In this document: positions 27,980 to 35,634 of the stretch, piece after piece | Layout: the number at the start of each line of letters is the position of its first letter | Position numbering within the stretch: the first letter of the stretch is position 1 | NCBI RefSeq assembly: GCF_004349215.1 | Contig: NZ_SMKU01000010.1 | Span: 1-64,000 of the forward strand | Source of the DNA: Actinomadura rubrisoli | GTDB lineage: Bacteria > Actinomycetota > Actinomycetes > Streptosporangiales > Streptosporangiaceae | Direction: 5' to 3' | Length of the DNA stretch: 64,000 nucleotides | Position numbers and translations under genes: made by a program | Notes under the pieces: generated by a model | Database searches by the model: none | What the model was told of the DNA's origin: nothing | What the model saw: the letters and a program-made list of their open reading frames with translations, nothing else

Positions 27980-28105
27980 ATGCGCGACAAGCCCAGCCTT
28001 ACCCGCACCGAACGACTCGCCCTCGCCGCAGCCGCCCTCAGAGGCGCACTGGCCGGAACCACCCGAGCCGCCACCACCTGGCTCCTCGACCACCTGCCCC
28101 GCTGA
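27980..28105 (+). CDS. small hypothetical protein (41 aa)
   Basis: 41 codons from ATG 27980, with AGGAG seven bases upstream. The peptide is M-R-D-K-P-S-L-T-R-T-E-R followed by an Ala/Leu-rich amphipathic helix ('LALAAAALRGALAG') and W-L-L-D-H-L-P-R. Short proteins with this layout are scattered in actinomycete accessory regions; no function is known. The ideal ribosome binding site and a hairpin just after the stop support it. Confidence 0.5.
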   Translation: MRDKPSLTRTERLALAAAALRGALAGTTRAATTWLLDHLPR

Positions 28106-28589
28106 CCCACACGACAAAAGACCCGGCCGGAAGCGGCCGGTCGTCCGCCTCATTTACCAGGCAGTATGCAAATCGCGAGCCCCGGCTGGGAGAGTCCCAT
28201 CGGCCTCCGCGCTCTCGCCGCCACGGTGGCCACGTGGCGACAAGCCCAGCGCGCGCCGACACCTCGGACGACGCGCCGCTGCCCGAGTATGCGATTGTCA
28301 ATCCGCCGGTGGCGACCCTTCAACTGCACGGCAGCCCGCCCCGGTTGCTGCAAAGGAGTGCACCGTCCGGCGTCGATATCCCGCACAACGGAACGAACGG
28401 CTGTCGCTCTACGCGCGCGGCTACGCGGGCCAGAGGACTGCGTTGACCACCGGGGCGTCGCTGTTCTCCTGCTGCCAGCGGTTGGCTGACCAGGCATTCG
28501 CCTGGGCCACGTGTCGGCCTACTACGAAAACAAGTACGACATTCGAGTGCGGCCAGGCGTTCGCTTTATGGAAGGACTATCCCCGTCGC
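28106..28589. other. gene-poor stretch in the accessory region
   Basis: About 480 bp without a gene I can support. It holds a hairpin at 28120-28142 and, near its right end, a short open frame (28511-28609). Codon positions give no consistent coding signal in the remainder, and no transposase or integrase fragment was recognised. Confidence 0.5.
28120..28142. terminator. hairpin after the 41-aa gene
   Basis: GACC-C-GGCCG / GAAG loop / CGGCCGGTC forms a stem with one bulged C. On the minus strand it is followed by TTTT, so it would terminate leftward transcription; on the plus strand it closes the 41-aa gene. Confidence 0.5.
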
Positions 28590-28609
28590 TCATTGAGGTG
28601 GATAGGTGA
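28511..28609 (+). other. short open frame, possible gene-end remnant
   Basis: GTG 28511 to TGA 28609 would encode 32 residues including 'YYENKYDIRVRPGVRF' and 'LSPSLIEVDR'. The hydrophilic, non-repetitive composition looks protein-like, but there is no Shine-Dalgarno and an in-frame stop lies 22 bp upstream of the GTG. It may be the tail of a lost gene. It overlaps the end of the minus-strand gene at 28590. Confidence 0.25.
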
Positions 28610-28964
28610 GGGTGTGGCCGTCGCGCAGGTCCATGCGCCATATGTCGTCCGGGCCGGGCTTCAGGGTGAGAAGCCACGAGTTGGAGAACATGATTCGCTG
28701 ACTGCCCGAGGCGAACACGACCCAGGAGAGCGGCCTTGCGGAGATCAAGGAGGAGAGATCCTCGGCGGTGAGGGCGGTAAGAGGACGGAGTACGGCATTC
28801 TCGCCTCTGGGGCCGACAGAGTGGATCACCGTGCCGCTGTACTCAAGGGCCGTTCCATCAGAAAGACGAAGATAGAAGGACGGAACGGCTCGAACCTCGG
28901 CGACCTGGGCTTCCCGGACTTTGAGAATCTTCCGGTCTTCCTTCTCCTCATACTGCACCGTCAT
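28590..28964 (-). CDS. small hypothetical protein, possible immunity protein
   Basis: 124 aa from ATG 28964, whose ATGA overlaps the stop of the upstream gene. It is predicted soluble and beta-rich: 'SFYLRLSDGTALEYSGTVIHSVGP', 'RIMFSNSWLLTLKPGPDDIWRMDL'. The last part is reminiscent of DUF6188-type small proteins ('L.F..G..L.V.P....E.W'), a weak match. Coupling behind a frameshifted gene with a toxin-tail-like sequence raises the idea of an immunity protein; that is inference only. Confidence 0.6.
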   Translation of the reverse strand: MTVQYEEKEDRKILKVREAQVAEVRAVPSFYLRLSDGTALEYSGTVIHSVGPRGENAVLRPLTALTAEDLSSLISARPLSWVVFASGSQRIMFSNSWLLTLKPGPDDIWRMDLRDGHTLTYPPQ

Positions 28965-29295
28965 CGTCCCCAATCGCGTTCTGGCAGGTGGTCGAGGATA
29001 TTGCCCAGGCTGCTCTCGCCGACCCCATCCTTTGTCTTCGGATAGACCTCGCCAGTCCTCACGTCGACAACGACGTCGGGTCGGGTGCGTCACCCTGATC
29101 GATGACCGTTTTGACCTCTGCCGCGAGACGGCCGCGTACCTCGATCAACGCATCGTGGGCGCTCTTCCAGACCATGCCTGCCTGGAAGGGCGCTTGAGAG
29201 TCCGCAGTGGGCCAGTAGTCCGAGACGTCGAACAGTTCATGGCCGGCCGGCGTCCCCAGCAGCGAGTGCGGCGGCTCCTTGCCAGGGCCGGTCAC
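28961..29295 (-). pseudogene. frameshifted small gene, possible toxin remnant
   Basis: From GTG 29295 one frame gives '...HSLLGTPAGHELFDVSDYW', 'AGMVWKSAHDALIEVRGRLAAE', 'VKTVIDQGDAPD'. After a 5-bp tandem duplication (TCGGG twice, 29076-29085 on the plus strand) the sense moves frame: 'VVVDVRTGEVYPKTKDGVGESS' and 'LGNILDHLPERDWGR', stop at 28961. Removing five bases yields a continuous 109-aa protein. The ending 'VDVRTGEVYPKTKDG...GNILD' is reminiscent of C-terminal segments of polymorphic toxins, a weak resemblance. It overlaps the next gene by ATGA. Confidence 0.55.
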
Positions 29296-29432
29296 GGGTG
29301 GAGGCGCGGCTACGTTGAGCGGGCCGGAGACCTCATGGCCCAGTACCCTTCGGACGGAGAATAACGGAAACGACAACTGGCCGGGTGGCAACTGGCCGCC
29401 ATCAGGCGTTGTCACCGACTGAGGACGGCGCA

Positions 29433-29861
29433 ATGCGGCGTGGGCTGGATCGTGATCCCCGGTATCGTCGTCGGCTCGTTCGGATCCAGGTCTTCCGGTA
29501 CGCGACGTTCGCCGTCATATCGGCGGTGTTCTTCCTCATAGGGGTGTGGGGCGAGAACCGGGTTCCGTCCTCTTTCGTTCCGTTTCTCGTGGCGGCCGCG
29601 ACGGCCTTCGTCAATTCGGTCGTCTTTGCCGCCGTCGCGGCCGCGACGCTCGCGGGGCGGCGGGTCACCGTGGTGCTGCGGGTGTCTTTCGTCGTGTGGG
29701 GCGTTGGGGTCGGCGGAACCTTTTTCGCCATGGTGCTGGCCATTGCGGATTCCAGCAGGGCGCCGGCGGTCCTCGCGGCCGGGTTCGCGCTGCCCTTCTT
29801 GATTGTCGCGAAGCCGCCTCGCCGGAGGCTGGACCCGAAGGACGAGCCGACCTCCGCCTGA
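29433..29861 (+). CDS. small integral membrane protein
   Basis: 142 aa from ATG 29433, preceded by GAGGA. A basic head (R-R-G-L-D-R-D-P-R-Y-R-R-R) leads into four hydrophobic segments (about residues 22-42, 52-75, 80-105 and 108-125) and a basic/acidic tail. No family recognised. It is divergent from the frameshifted gene pair and precedes the convergent ECF41 gene. Confidence 0.65.
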   Translation: MRRGLDRDPRYRRRLVRIQVFRYATFAVISAVFFLIGVWGENRVPSSFVPFLVAAATAFVNSVVFAAVAAATLAGRRVTVVLRVSFVVWGVGVGGTFFAMVLAIADSSRAPAVLAAGFALPFLIVAKPPRRRLDPKDEPTSA

Positions 29862-29908
29862 GCGCGTCAGCGGCCGAAGGGCGGATGCCTACCGCGACCT
29901 GGCCGGGG

Positions 29909-30799
29909 TCACTGGGTTTCGTCTATGTGGGTTAGTTTTTCGGGGTTGAAGACCGCGTAGACGCCGGTGATGCGGTCGCCGTCGGGGGCGAGGTCGATGA
30001 CCATGACGGCGAAGGGGGCGCCGTCGCCGAAGATGAGGGCGGACGGGTCGCCGTTGACCGTGCGGTAGCGGATGTCGAGGTCGTCCGGGGCGCGGAAGGC
30101 GGTGCCGGTGATGACGCGGGCGACCCTGTCGCGGCCGTGGATCGGGCGGAGGGCGGCGGTCTTGCGCTTGCCGCCGCCGTCGGTCCAGAGGGTGACGTCG
30201 GGGGCCAGGAGCTCCAGGAGGGCCTCCAGGTCGCCGCCCAGGGCGGCTTTGAGGAACTGCTCGGTGAGCTTCCGCTGGACGCGCGGGTCCGCCTGGTAGC
30301 GGGGGCGGCGGGCGTGGACGTGCTCGCGGGCCCGGTGCGCGAGCTGGCGGACGGCGGACGGGCTGCGGTCGAGGATTTCCGCGATCTCCGTGTGGGCGTA
30401 GCCGAACACCTCGTGCAGGACGAAGACGGCGCGTTCCAGGGGCGTGAGGGTCTCCAGGACGACGAGGAGGGCCATCGAGACGGCCTCGGTGCGCTCGGCC
30501 GACTCTTCGGCGCCCGGTTCCTCGACGAGGGGCTCGGGGAGCCACGGGCCCACGTAGGTCTCGCGGCGGCGGCTGATGGTGGCCTGGCGGGCGAGGGCGG
30601 TGTTCACCGCGATCCGCACCAGGTAGGCGCGCGGGTTGGCGATCTCGTCCGCGCCTGCCCGGTTCCGGGACGTCCACGACAGCCAGGTGTCCTGGAGGAC
30701 GTCCTCGGTGTCGGCGACGCTGCCGAGCAGGTTGTAGACGACCGAGAACAGCAGCTCCCGATGATCGGCGAAGACGCCCGTCGCGGTGGTTTGCGGCAT
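29909..30799 (-). CDS. sigJ: ECF41-family RNA polymerase sigma factor (SigJ-like)
   Basis: 296 aa from ATG 30799 with AGGAGG at 8 nt. Sigma region 2 ('LLFSVVYNLLGSVADTEDVLQDTWLSW') and region 4 ('TPLERAVFVLHEVFGYAHTEIAEIL') are followed by a SnoaL/NTF2-like C-terminal domain. The ECF41 hallmarks W-L-P-E-P-L in the linker and N-P-E-K-L near the end are both present; in this group the C-terminal domain replaces a separate anti-sigma factor. It is divergent from a hemerythrin gene, with TGTCACA motifs facing both ways. A second member is at 61114. Confidence 0.92.
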   Translation of the reverse strand: MPQTTATGVFADHRELLFSVVYNLLGSVADTEDVLQDTWLSWTSRNRAGADEIANPRAYLVRIAVNTALARQATISRRRETYVGPWLPEPLVEEPGAEESAERTEAVSMALLVVLETLTPLERAVFVLHEVFGYAHTEIAEILDRSPSAVRQLAHRAREHVHARRPRYQADPRVQRKLTEQFLKAALGGDLEALLELLAPDVTLWTDGGGKRKTAALRPIHGRDRVARVITGTAFRAPDDLDIRYRTVNGDPSALIFGDGAPFAVMVIDLAPDGDRITGVYAVFNPEKLTHIDETQ

Positions 30800-30850
30800 G
30801 GCTGTGACCTCCTGTGCGCTCCCCCTTCAGAGGTCCGCGGGCACCCGGAA

Positions 30851-30906
30851 TGTGACATCCGCGGAGCGATTGTGATGTGAACCTCATCGGCGGGCTTCGT
30901 GTCACA
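30851..30906. promoter_or_regulatory. divergent TGTCACA elements, candidate ECF41 promoters
   Basis: TGTCACA occurs on the minus strand at 30857-30851, 52 bp before the sigJ start, and on the plus strand at 30900-30906, 54 bp before the hemerythrin start. From memory, TGTCACA is the -35 consensus of ECF41 promoters. The usual CGTC -10 is not exact on either side (GCTC at 30924 on the plus strand). Confidence 0.5.
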
Positions 30907-30960
30907 CTCGGCCTGTTTCGCGGGCTCTTGGAGTGCAAACCAATGCACCTGGGGGTACCA

Positions 30961-31599
30961 GTGAGCGTTACGACCGGTCCCGGCGAGCGAAGCCGGGTCG
31001 ACATGACGATGATGTACGCCGTCCACGACGCGTTCCAGCGCGACCTCGACCGCCTCACGGCCATGGCGGAGGGAGGGGTCGCCTCCGGTCCGGCGGTCCA
31101 GGCGGGATGGGACCGGTTCAAGAGGTTCCTGCACGTCCACCACACCGCCGAGGACACGCATCTGTGGCCCGTCCTGCGGGCGAAGGCCGGCGACCCGGCC
31201 GTCCTGGACCAGATGGAGGACGAGCACACGCGGCTGACCGCGCTGCTCGATGCCGTGGACGCGGCCGTGGCGTCGGGCGTCCCGGAGCGGCTGGCCCTGC
31301 ACGCCGGCCGGCTCGCCGAGGCACTCGGCGCGCACTGCGAGCACGAGGAGGATCTGGCGCTGCCGCTGGTCGGCGAGCTGCTCACGGAGGCGGAGTGGAA
31401 CGCGTTCGGCGCGGAGCAGCGCAAGCGGCTCGGCTCGGGCGGCGCGGCCTCCTTCTTCCCGTGGCTGCTGGACGGGGCGGAGGACGGCACGCGCCGCAAG
31501 GTGCTCGGCGTCGTCCCGCCGCCCGTCCGGTTCCTCTACCGCGCCGTCTGGCGTCCCCGCTACCAGCGCGCGCCGCGCTGGCAGGCCCCGGCGGCCTGA
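30961..31599 (+). CDS. hemerythrin HHE domain protein
   Basis: 212 aa from GTG 30961 with a GGGGG Shine-Dalgarno; ATG 31003 is an alternative. The four-helix iron-binding pattern is visible: 'YAVHDAFQRDL', 'FLHVHHTAEDTHLWPVL', 'MEDEHTRLTALL' and 'AHCEHEEDLALPLV', supplying the His/Glu di-iron ligands. These proteins bind oxygen or NO or sense redox stress. It probably is cotranscribed with the exporter 20 bp downstream and controlled by the divergent ECF41 sigma factor. Confidence 0.88.
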   Translation: MSVTTGPGERSRVDMTMMYAVHDAFQRDLDRLTAMAEGGVASGPAVQAGWDRFKRFLHVHHTAEDTHLWPVLRAKAGDPAVLDQMEDEHTRLTALLDAVDAAVASGVPERLALHAGRLAEALGAHCEHEEDLALPLVGELLTEAEWNAFGAEQRKRLGSGGAASFFPWLLDGAEDGTRRKVLGVVPPPVRFLYRAVWRPRYQRAPRWQAPAA

Positions 31600-31619
31600 C
31601 GAACGGAAGGCTCAATCCC

Positions 31620-33095
31620 ATGGCTGTACAGGACGCTCGATCGTCCTTCCTGGCGACGGGGCGCGGCAAACTCACGCTGACCTTGCTGTGCGCCATCGCG
31701 TTCCTCGACTTCGTCGACGCCTCGATCGTCAACGTGGCCCTGCCCGCCATCCGCTCCGACCTGGACTTCTCCGTCCAGGACCTGCAATGGGTGCCGAGCG
31801 GGTACCTGCTCACCTACGGCGGGTTCATGCTGCTCGGCGGGCGCCTCGCCGACCTGCTCGGCCGCCGCCGCGTCGTGGTGGCCGGGACGGTGCTGTTCTC
31901 GCTCTCCTCGGTCGTCGGGGGGTTCGCGGGCAGCGCCGGGGTGCTGGTCGGCGCACGGCTCGCGCAGGGCGCCGGGGCCGCGCTGATGCTCCCCGGGACG
32001 CTGTCCATCCTGACCACCATGTTCAAGGAGGGCGGCGACCGCAGCAAGGCACTCGGCGTCTGGGGCGGCGTCGCCGGCGGGGCCTCGGCGGCCGGGGTAC
32101 TGCTCGGCGGGCTGCTGACCGACGGCCCCGGCTGGCGCTGGGTCATGCTGGTGAACGTTCCGGTCTGCGTGCTGGTGATCGCCGGGCTCTACCTGCTGGT
32201 GGACGGCGACCGGCCGCAGGCGCGCCGGGCGAGCTTCGACATCCCGGGCACGGTGCTGGTCACCGGCGCCATGCTGCTGCTCGTCTACACGCTGGTGAAG
32301 GCGCCGGACGTCGGCTGGGGCGAGAACCGCACGATCGGCGGCCTGGCGGGCTCCGCGGTGCTGCTGCTGGCGTTCCTGTTCAACGAGCAGCGCAGCCGGG
32401 ACCCGCTCCTGCCGCTGTCGATCTTCAGGATCCGGGGGCTCGGCGCGGCCGACGTCACCCAGCTGGTGGCCGTCGCCGGGTTCATCGCGATGTTCTTCTT
32501 CCTCAGCCTCTACATGGAGAACGTCCTCGGCTACTCGCCGCTGCAGACCGGCTCGGCCTACCTGCCGCTGTGCGTCGGCGTCGGCATCGCGGCGGGGCTG
32601 TCCGCCCAGCTGATCCCCAAGGTCGGGACGCGGCCGCTGATGATCGCCGGGCTGCTGCTCGCGGCGGGCGGCATCTACCTGCTGTCACGCATCCCGGTGG
32701 ACGGCCACTACCTGACGGATCTGCTGCCCGGCCTGATGGTCACCTCGTTCGGGCTGGGGTTCGCGTTCGTGTCCGTCACGACCGCGGCGAACGCGAACGT
32801 GCCGCCGGGCCAGGCGGGGCTCGCCGCGGCGCTGCTCAACGCCTCGCAGCAGCTCGGCGGGGCGCTGGGGCTCGCGATCTTCTCCGCGGTAGCGACGTCC
32901 CGGACGGAGGACCTGCTCGCCGAGCGCAAGCCCGTGCCCGAGGCCCTCACCTCGGGGTTCTCCCGGGCGCTGCTGGCCAGCAGCCTGTTCATCCTCGCCG
33001 CCGCGGTCGTCGCCCTGCGCGCCGCCAACAGCCGCGGCGAGGCCCAGGACGAGCCCGCCGCGGACCCCGTCCCCGAGGCCGTCACCACGCGGTAG
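31620..33095 (+). CDS. DHA2-family MFS drug exporter (14 TM)
   Basis: 491 aa from ATG 31620 (GGAAGG upstream). Motif D/A-type text 'FLDFVDASIVNVALPAIRSDL', 'GGRLADLLGRRRVVVAG' (motif A) and 'LGVWGGVAGGASAAGVLLGGLLTD' (motif C, antiporter) mark the EmrB/QacA group. About 14 membrane helices and an acidic tail. It likely exports a toxic organic compound in exchange for protons. No TetR gene adjoins it; its partner upstream is the hemerythrin, suggesting stress-linked expression. Confidence 0.9.
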   Translation: MAVQDARSSFLATGRGKLTLTLLCAIAFLDFVDASIVNVALPAIRSDLDFSVQDLQWVPSGYLLTYGGFMLLGGRLADLLGRRRVVVAGTVLFSLSSVVGGFAGSAGVLVGARLAQGAGAALMLPGTLSILTTMFKEGGDRSKALGVWGGVAGGASAAGVLLGGLLTDGPGWRWVMLVNVPVCVLVIAGLYLLVDGDRPQARRASFDIPGTVLVTGAMLLLVYTLVKAPDVGWGENRTIGGLAGSAVLLLAFLFNEQRSRDPLLPLSIFRIRGLGAADVTQLVAVAGFIAMFFFLSLYMENVLGYSPLQTGSAYLPLCVGVGIAAGLSAQLIPKVGTRPLMIAGLLLAAGGIYLLSRIPVDGHYLTDLLPGLMVTSFGLGFAFVSVTTAANANVPPGQAGLAAALLNASQQLGGALGLAIFSAVATSRTEDLLAERKPVPEALTSGFSRALLASSLFILAAAVVALRAANSRGEAQDEPAADPVPEAVTTR

Positions 33096-33132
33096 GGCGG
33101 ACGGCCTCCAGGACGCGGACGGTTCCCGCCGG

Positions 33133-34062
33133 TCAGTGGATGATCACGTGGTCGGCGGGGGCGTCCGCGTCCTTCGTCCAGCCGTCGTGGCCCGCGTCGG
33201 ACTTCCAGTGCCTGCCGCCGTAGCGGACCTCGCCGAGCCCGTAGACCTGTGCGTGCGTCACCGCCCAGGCGGCGACGGCCCAGCCCGCCCTGGGGTTGGT
33301 CACGCGGACCGCGTCCCAGGTGGGGGTGCCGCCCGCCAGCGCCTTCGGGCCGTCCACCTGGAGCCTGCTGCCGAACGAGCGGCGCAGCTCCCGGATCGCC
33401 TCCGGACGGCGCGGCGCGGTCTTCTTGTCGGGCGGGTACCAGCAGCGGGCCGAGGCCGCCTGCCGTCCGGTGAACACCTGCGCCAGCAGCTTGCCGTCCT
33501 CCTCGTGCTGGGCGTAGGCGCGGCCGTCCGCGCTGCGCTGCACCCGCTGCGCCGAGTCGTGCAGGTCGCGGTCGAGGTAGTCCTTGACCTTGACCAGCGC
33601 GTCGAAGAACTTGCTGGTGGACTGGACGGGGTCGCGGAGCTTGGCCGGGCTGCCCCAGCCCTGCGACGGGCGCTGCTGGAACATGCCGACCGAGTCGCGG
33701 TCGCCGCCCGGCAGGTTGCGCATGTGCGACTCCTGGATCGCGGTGGCGTAGGCGATCACCGAGGCGCGCTCGGGGAGCTGCTTGCGGAACGCGACCGCGG
33801 CGATGGTGGCCGCGTTGGCGCCCTGGTCCAGGTCGAGCGGCATCTTGCTCGCGGAGGTGCCCACCTCGCAGCCGGAACCGTGCAGGTAGGGGCGCGCGCG
33901 CTGGAACGCGACGTAGCCGCCCACGCCCAGCGCGAGCACGATGGCCGACGTCACCGCGACCCACCGCCACCGCCGGCCGTTCCCGCTCCCGGACCCCGCA
34001 TCGGGGCGCGACCTCAACCTCGCCCAAACAGCCACGCGAAGACGGTACCGGGAGATGGCCAC
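33133..34062 (-). CDS. membrane-anchored lysozyme-fold-like protein of unknown function
   Basis: About 309 aa from GTG 34062 (GTG 34035 possible). A single membrane helix (residues ~35-55) anchors an external domain: 'LDLDQGANAATIAAVAFRK', 'ERASVIAYATAIQESHMRNL', 'GGDRDSVGMFQQRPSQGWGSP' and 'QRSADGRAYAQHEEDGKLLAQVF'. The E-S-H...G-M-F-Q-Q-R-P arrangement recalls goose-lysozyme/transglycosylase folds. Relatives are often labelled heavy-metal transporter without support. Its 5' end lies 17 bp from dapD, divergently. Confidence 0.7.
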   Translation of the reverse strand: MAISRYRLRVAVWARLRSRPDAGSGSGNGRRWRWVAVTSAIVLALGVGGYVAFQRARPYLHGSGCEVGTSASKMPLDLDQGANAATIAAVAFRKQLPERASVIAYATAIQESHMRNLPGGDRDSVGMFQQRPSQGWGSPAKLRDPVQSTSKFFDALVKVKDYLDRDLHDSAQRVQRSADGRAYAQHEEDGKLLAQVFTGRQAASARCWYPPDKKTAPRRPEAIRELRRSFGSRLQVDGPKALAGGTPTWDAVRVTNPRAGWAVAAWAVTHAQVYGLGEVRYGGRHWKSDAGHDGWTKDADAPADHVIIH

Positions 34063-34079
34063 CAGTAAGCTCAAGGGCC

Positions 34080-34913
34080 ATGACCGAAACGTTCACCAGC
34101 CCGATTTCCGGCGTCATCGACGAACTGTGGGAGCGGCGCGCCGACCTCACGCCGGACGACACCGACGCGCGCGGCGCCATCGTGGCCGCCGTCGACCAGA
34201 TCGACTCCGGCGCCGCCCGCGTCGCCCACCTCGACTCCGCGGGCGAGGTCGTCGTCGACGAGCGCGCCAAGCGGGCGATCCTGCTGAGCTTCAAGGTCCT
34301 CGGCATGGTGCGTTCCCAGGTCGGCGACTTCCGGTACCACGACCGCATCCCGCTCAAGACCCGGCTGGACGGCGTCCGCGTCGTCCCGGGCGCCATCGCC
34401 CGCTGGGGCTCCTACCTGGCGCCCGGCGTGGTGCTGATGCCGTCGTTCACCAACATCGGCGCCTACGTCGACTCCGGGACGATGGTCGACACGTGGGCCA
34501 CGGTGGGCTCCTGCGCCCAGATCGGCAAGAACGTCCACCTGTCCGGCGGGGTCGGCATCGGCGGCGTCCTGGAGCCGCCGAACGCCAAGCCCGTGATCGT
34601 CGAGGACGAGGCGATGATCGGCAGCCGCTCGATGATCGTCGAGGGCGCGCGGGTCGGGCGGGGCGCCGTGGTGGGCTCCGGAACCAACCTGTCGGCGTCC
34701 ATGCCCGTCATCGACGTGGAGACGGGCGAGGAGATCAGCCGCGGACGCATCCCCGACTGGTGCGTGGCCGTGGGCGGCACCCGTCCGAAGGAGTTCAAGG
34801 GCGGCACGTTCGGGATGCCCGCCGTGCTGATTCTCAAGCGGCTCGAAGAGGGCCAGCGGCACGACAAGGCGTCCCTGAACGACATCCTGCGCGACCACGG
34901 CATCAACACCTGA
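34080..34913 (+). CDS. dapD: tetrahydrodipicolinate N-succinyltransferase
   Basis: 277 aa. A left-handed beta-helix acyltransferase with hexapeptide repeats: 'GSYLAPGVVLMPSFTNIGAYV', 'GTMVDTWATVGSCAQIGKNVHLSGG', 'IIEDEAMIG'-type (here VIVEDEAMIGSRSMIVEGARVG). The final segment 'GGTFGMPAVLILKRLEEGQRHDK' is usual. It transfers succinyl from succinyl-CoA to tetrahydrodipicolinate, the first step of the succinylase branch to diaminopimelate. At 277 aa it is the shorter form also found in proteobacteria; the M. tuberculosis enzyme is longer (from memory). Confidence 0.95.
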   Translation: MTETFTSPISGVIDELWERRADLTPDDTDARGAIVAAVDQIDSGAARVAHLDSAGEVVVDERAKRAILLSFKVLGMVRSQVGDFRYHDRIPLKTRLDGVRVVPGAIARWGSYLAPGVVLMPSFTNIGAYVDSGTMVDTWATVGSCAQIGKNVHLSGGVGIGGVLEPPNAKPVIVEDEAMIGSRSMIVEGARVGRGAVVGSGTNLSASMPVIDVETGEEISRGRIPDWCVAVGGTRPKEFKGGTFGMPAVLILKRLEEGQRHDKASLNDILRDHGINT

Positions 34914-34920
34914 CTCGTGC

Positions 34921-35610
34921 TCAGGCGGGCGGCCGGCCCTCGACGACCTTGAGGGGACGGGCGGTCAGGACGGCGAGCGACGCGGCGTAGCCGGGGCCCG
35001 GCGACAGGTCGGCCAGGCGGACGGGAGAGACCGCCGCGTCGCCCTCCCAGGACAGCACCTCGGGAGGCTCGTCCGGGGCGGAGACGCATATGGCCGTCAT
35101 GGGGGCGGCCAGGCCGTGACCGGTGGCCTTCAAGAGGGCCTCTTTGCGGCTCCAGTAGGCGTGGAAGCCCCGCTTGCGCTCGCCCGGCGGCATCGCGGTG
35201 AGCGCCTCGCGTTCGGAATCGGCCAAGACCATCTTCGCGAGGCGCTCCACGTCGCGGTCGCTCTCCTGTTCCACGTCCACGCCCACCTCGGCGCCTTCGG
35301 CGAGGACGAGGACGACGCGGTCGCCCGAGTGGGACAGGGAGAAGTCCACGTCGTAACCGGGCAGCCGGGGCTTCCCGTGGGTTTGGCCGCAGTGGGGGCA
35401 GTCCGTGGTGAACCGGATCTCCCCGGGTGCGAGGCCCGTAAGGGCGGAGAGGGTCGAGCGCGCCAGGAACCGTCCGGTGACGAACCTGGCCTTGTCTTGG
35501 GCGCGCACGAAGCGCTCGTAGCGTTCCCGCTCCTGGTCGTCCAGGTGGGCGCGCATATGGGGTTCGTCGGCGGGAAGCGCCCAGTGGACGGCGCACGCAA
35601 GCATCTCCAC
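34921..35610 (-). CDS. 4'-phosphopantetheinyl transferase (Sfp type)
   Basis: 229 aa from GTG 35610 (ATG 35604 also possible). The family motifs are 'RFVTGRFLARSTL', 'DFSLSHSGDRVVLVLA', 'VGVDVEQESDRDV' (Mg-binding acids) and W-S-R-K-E-A-L-L-K-A. It moves the phosphopantetheine arm of CoA to a Ser of carrier proteins in polyketide, nonribosomal peptide or fatty-acid synthesis. It is divergent from dapE with only 24 bp between starts, and converges on dapD. No carrier-protein gene is in the window, so it serves targets elsewhere. Confidence 0.9.
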   Translation of the reverse strand: MEMLACAVHWALPADEPHMRAHLDDQERERYERFVRAQDKARFVTGRFLARSTLSALTGLAPGEIRFTTDCPHCGQTHGKPRLPGYDVDFSLSHSGDRVVLVLAEGAEVGVDVEQESDRDVERLAKMVLADSEREALTAMPPGERKRGFHAYWSRKEALLKATGHGLAAPMTAICVSAPDEPPEVLSWEGDAAVSPVRLADLSPGPGYAASLAVLTARPLKVVEGRPPA

Positions 35611-35634
35611 GACGGCGATGATAGGACTTGTTCC

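Noticed and set aside
28145..28590. Transposase or integrase remnant in the gene-poor stretch
   Set aside because: No DDE, tyrosine-recombinase or inverted terminal repeat pattern could be found in any frame.
33133..34062. Heavy-metal transporter label for the membrane-anchored protein
   Set aside because: One membrane helix and a lysozyme-like external domain; nothing indicates metal transport.
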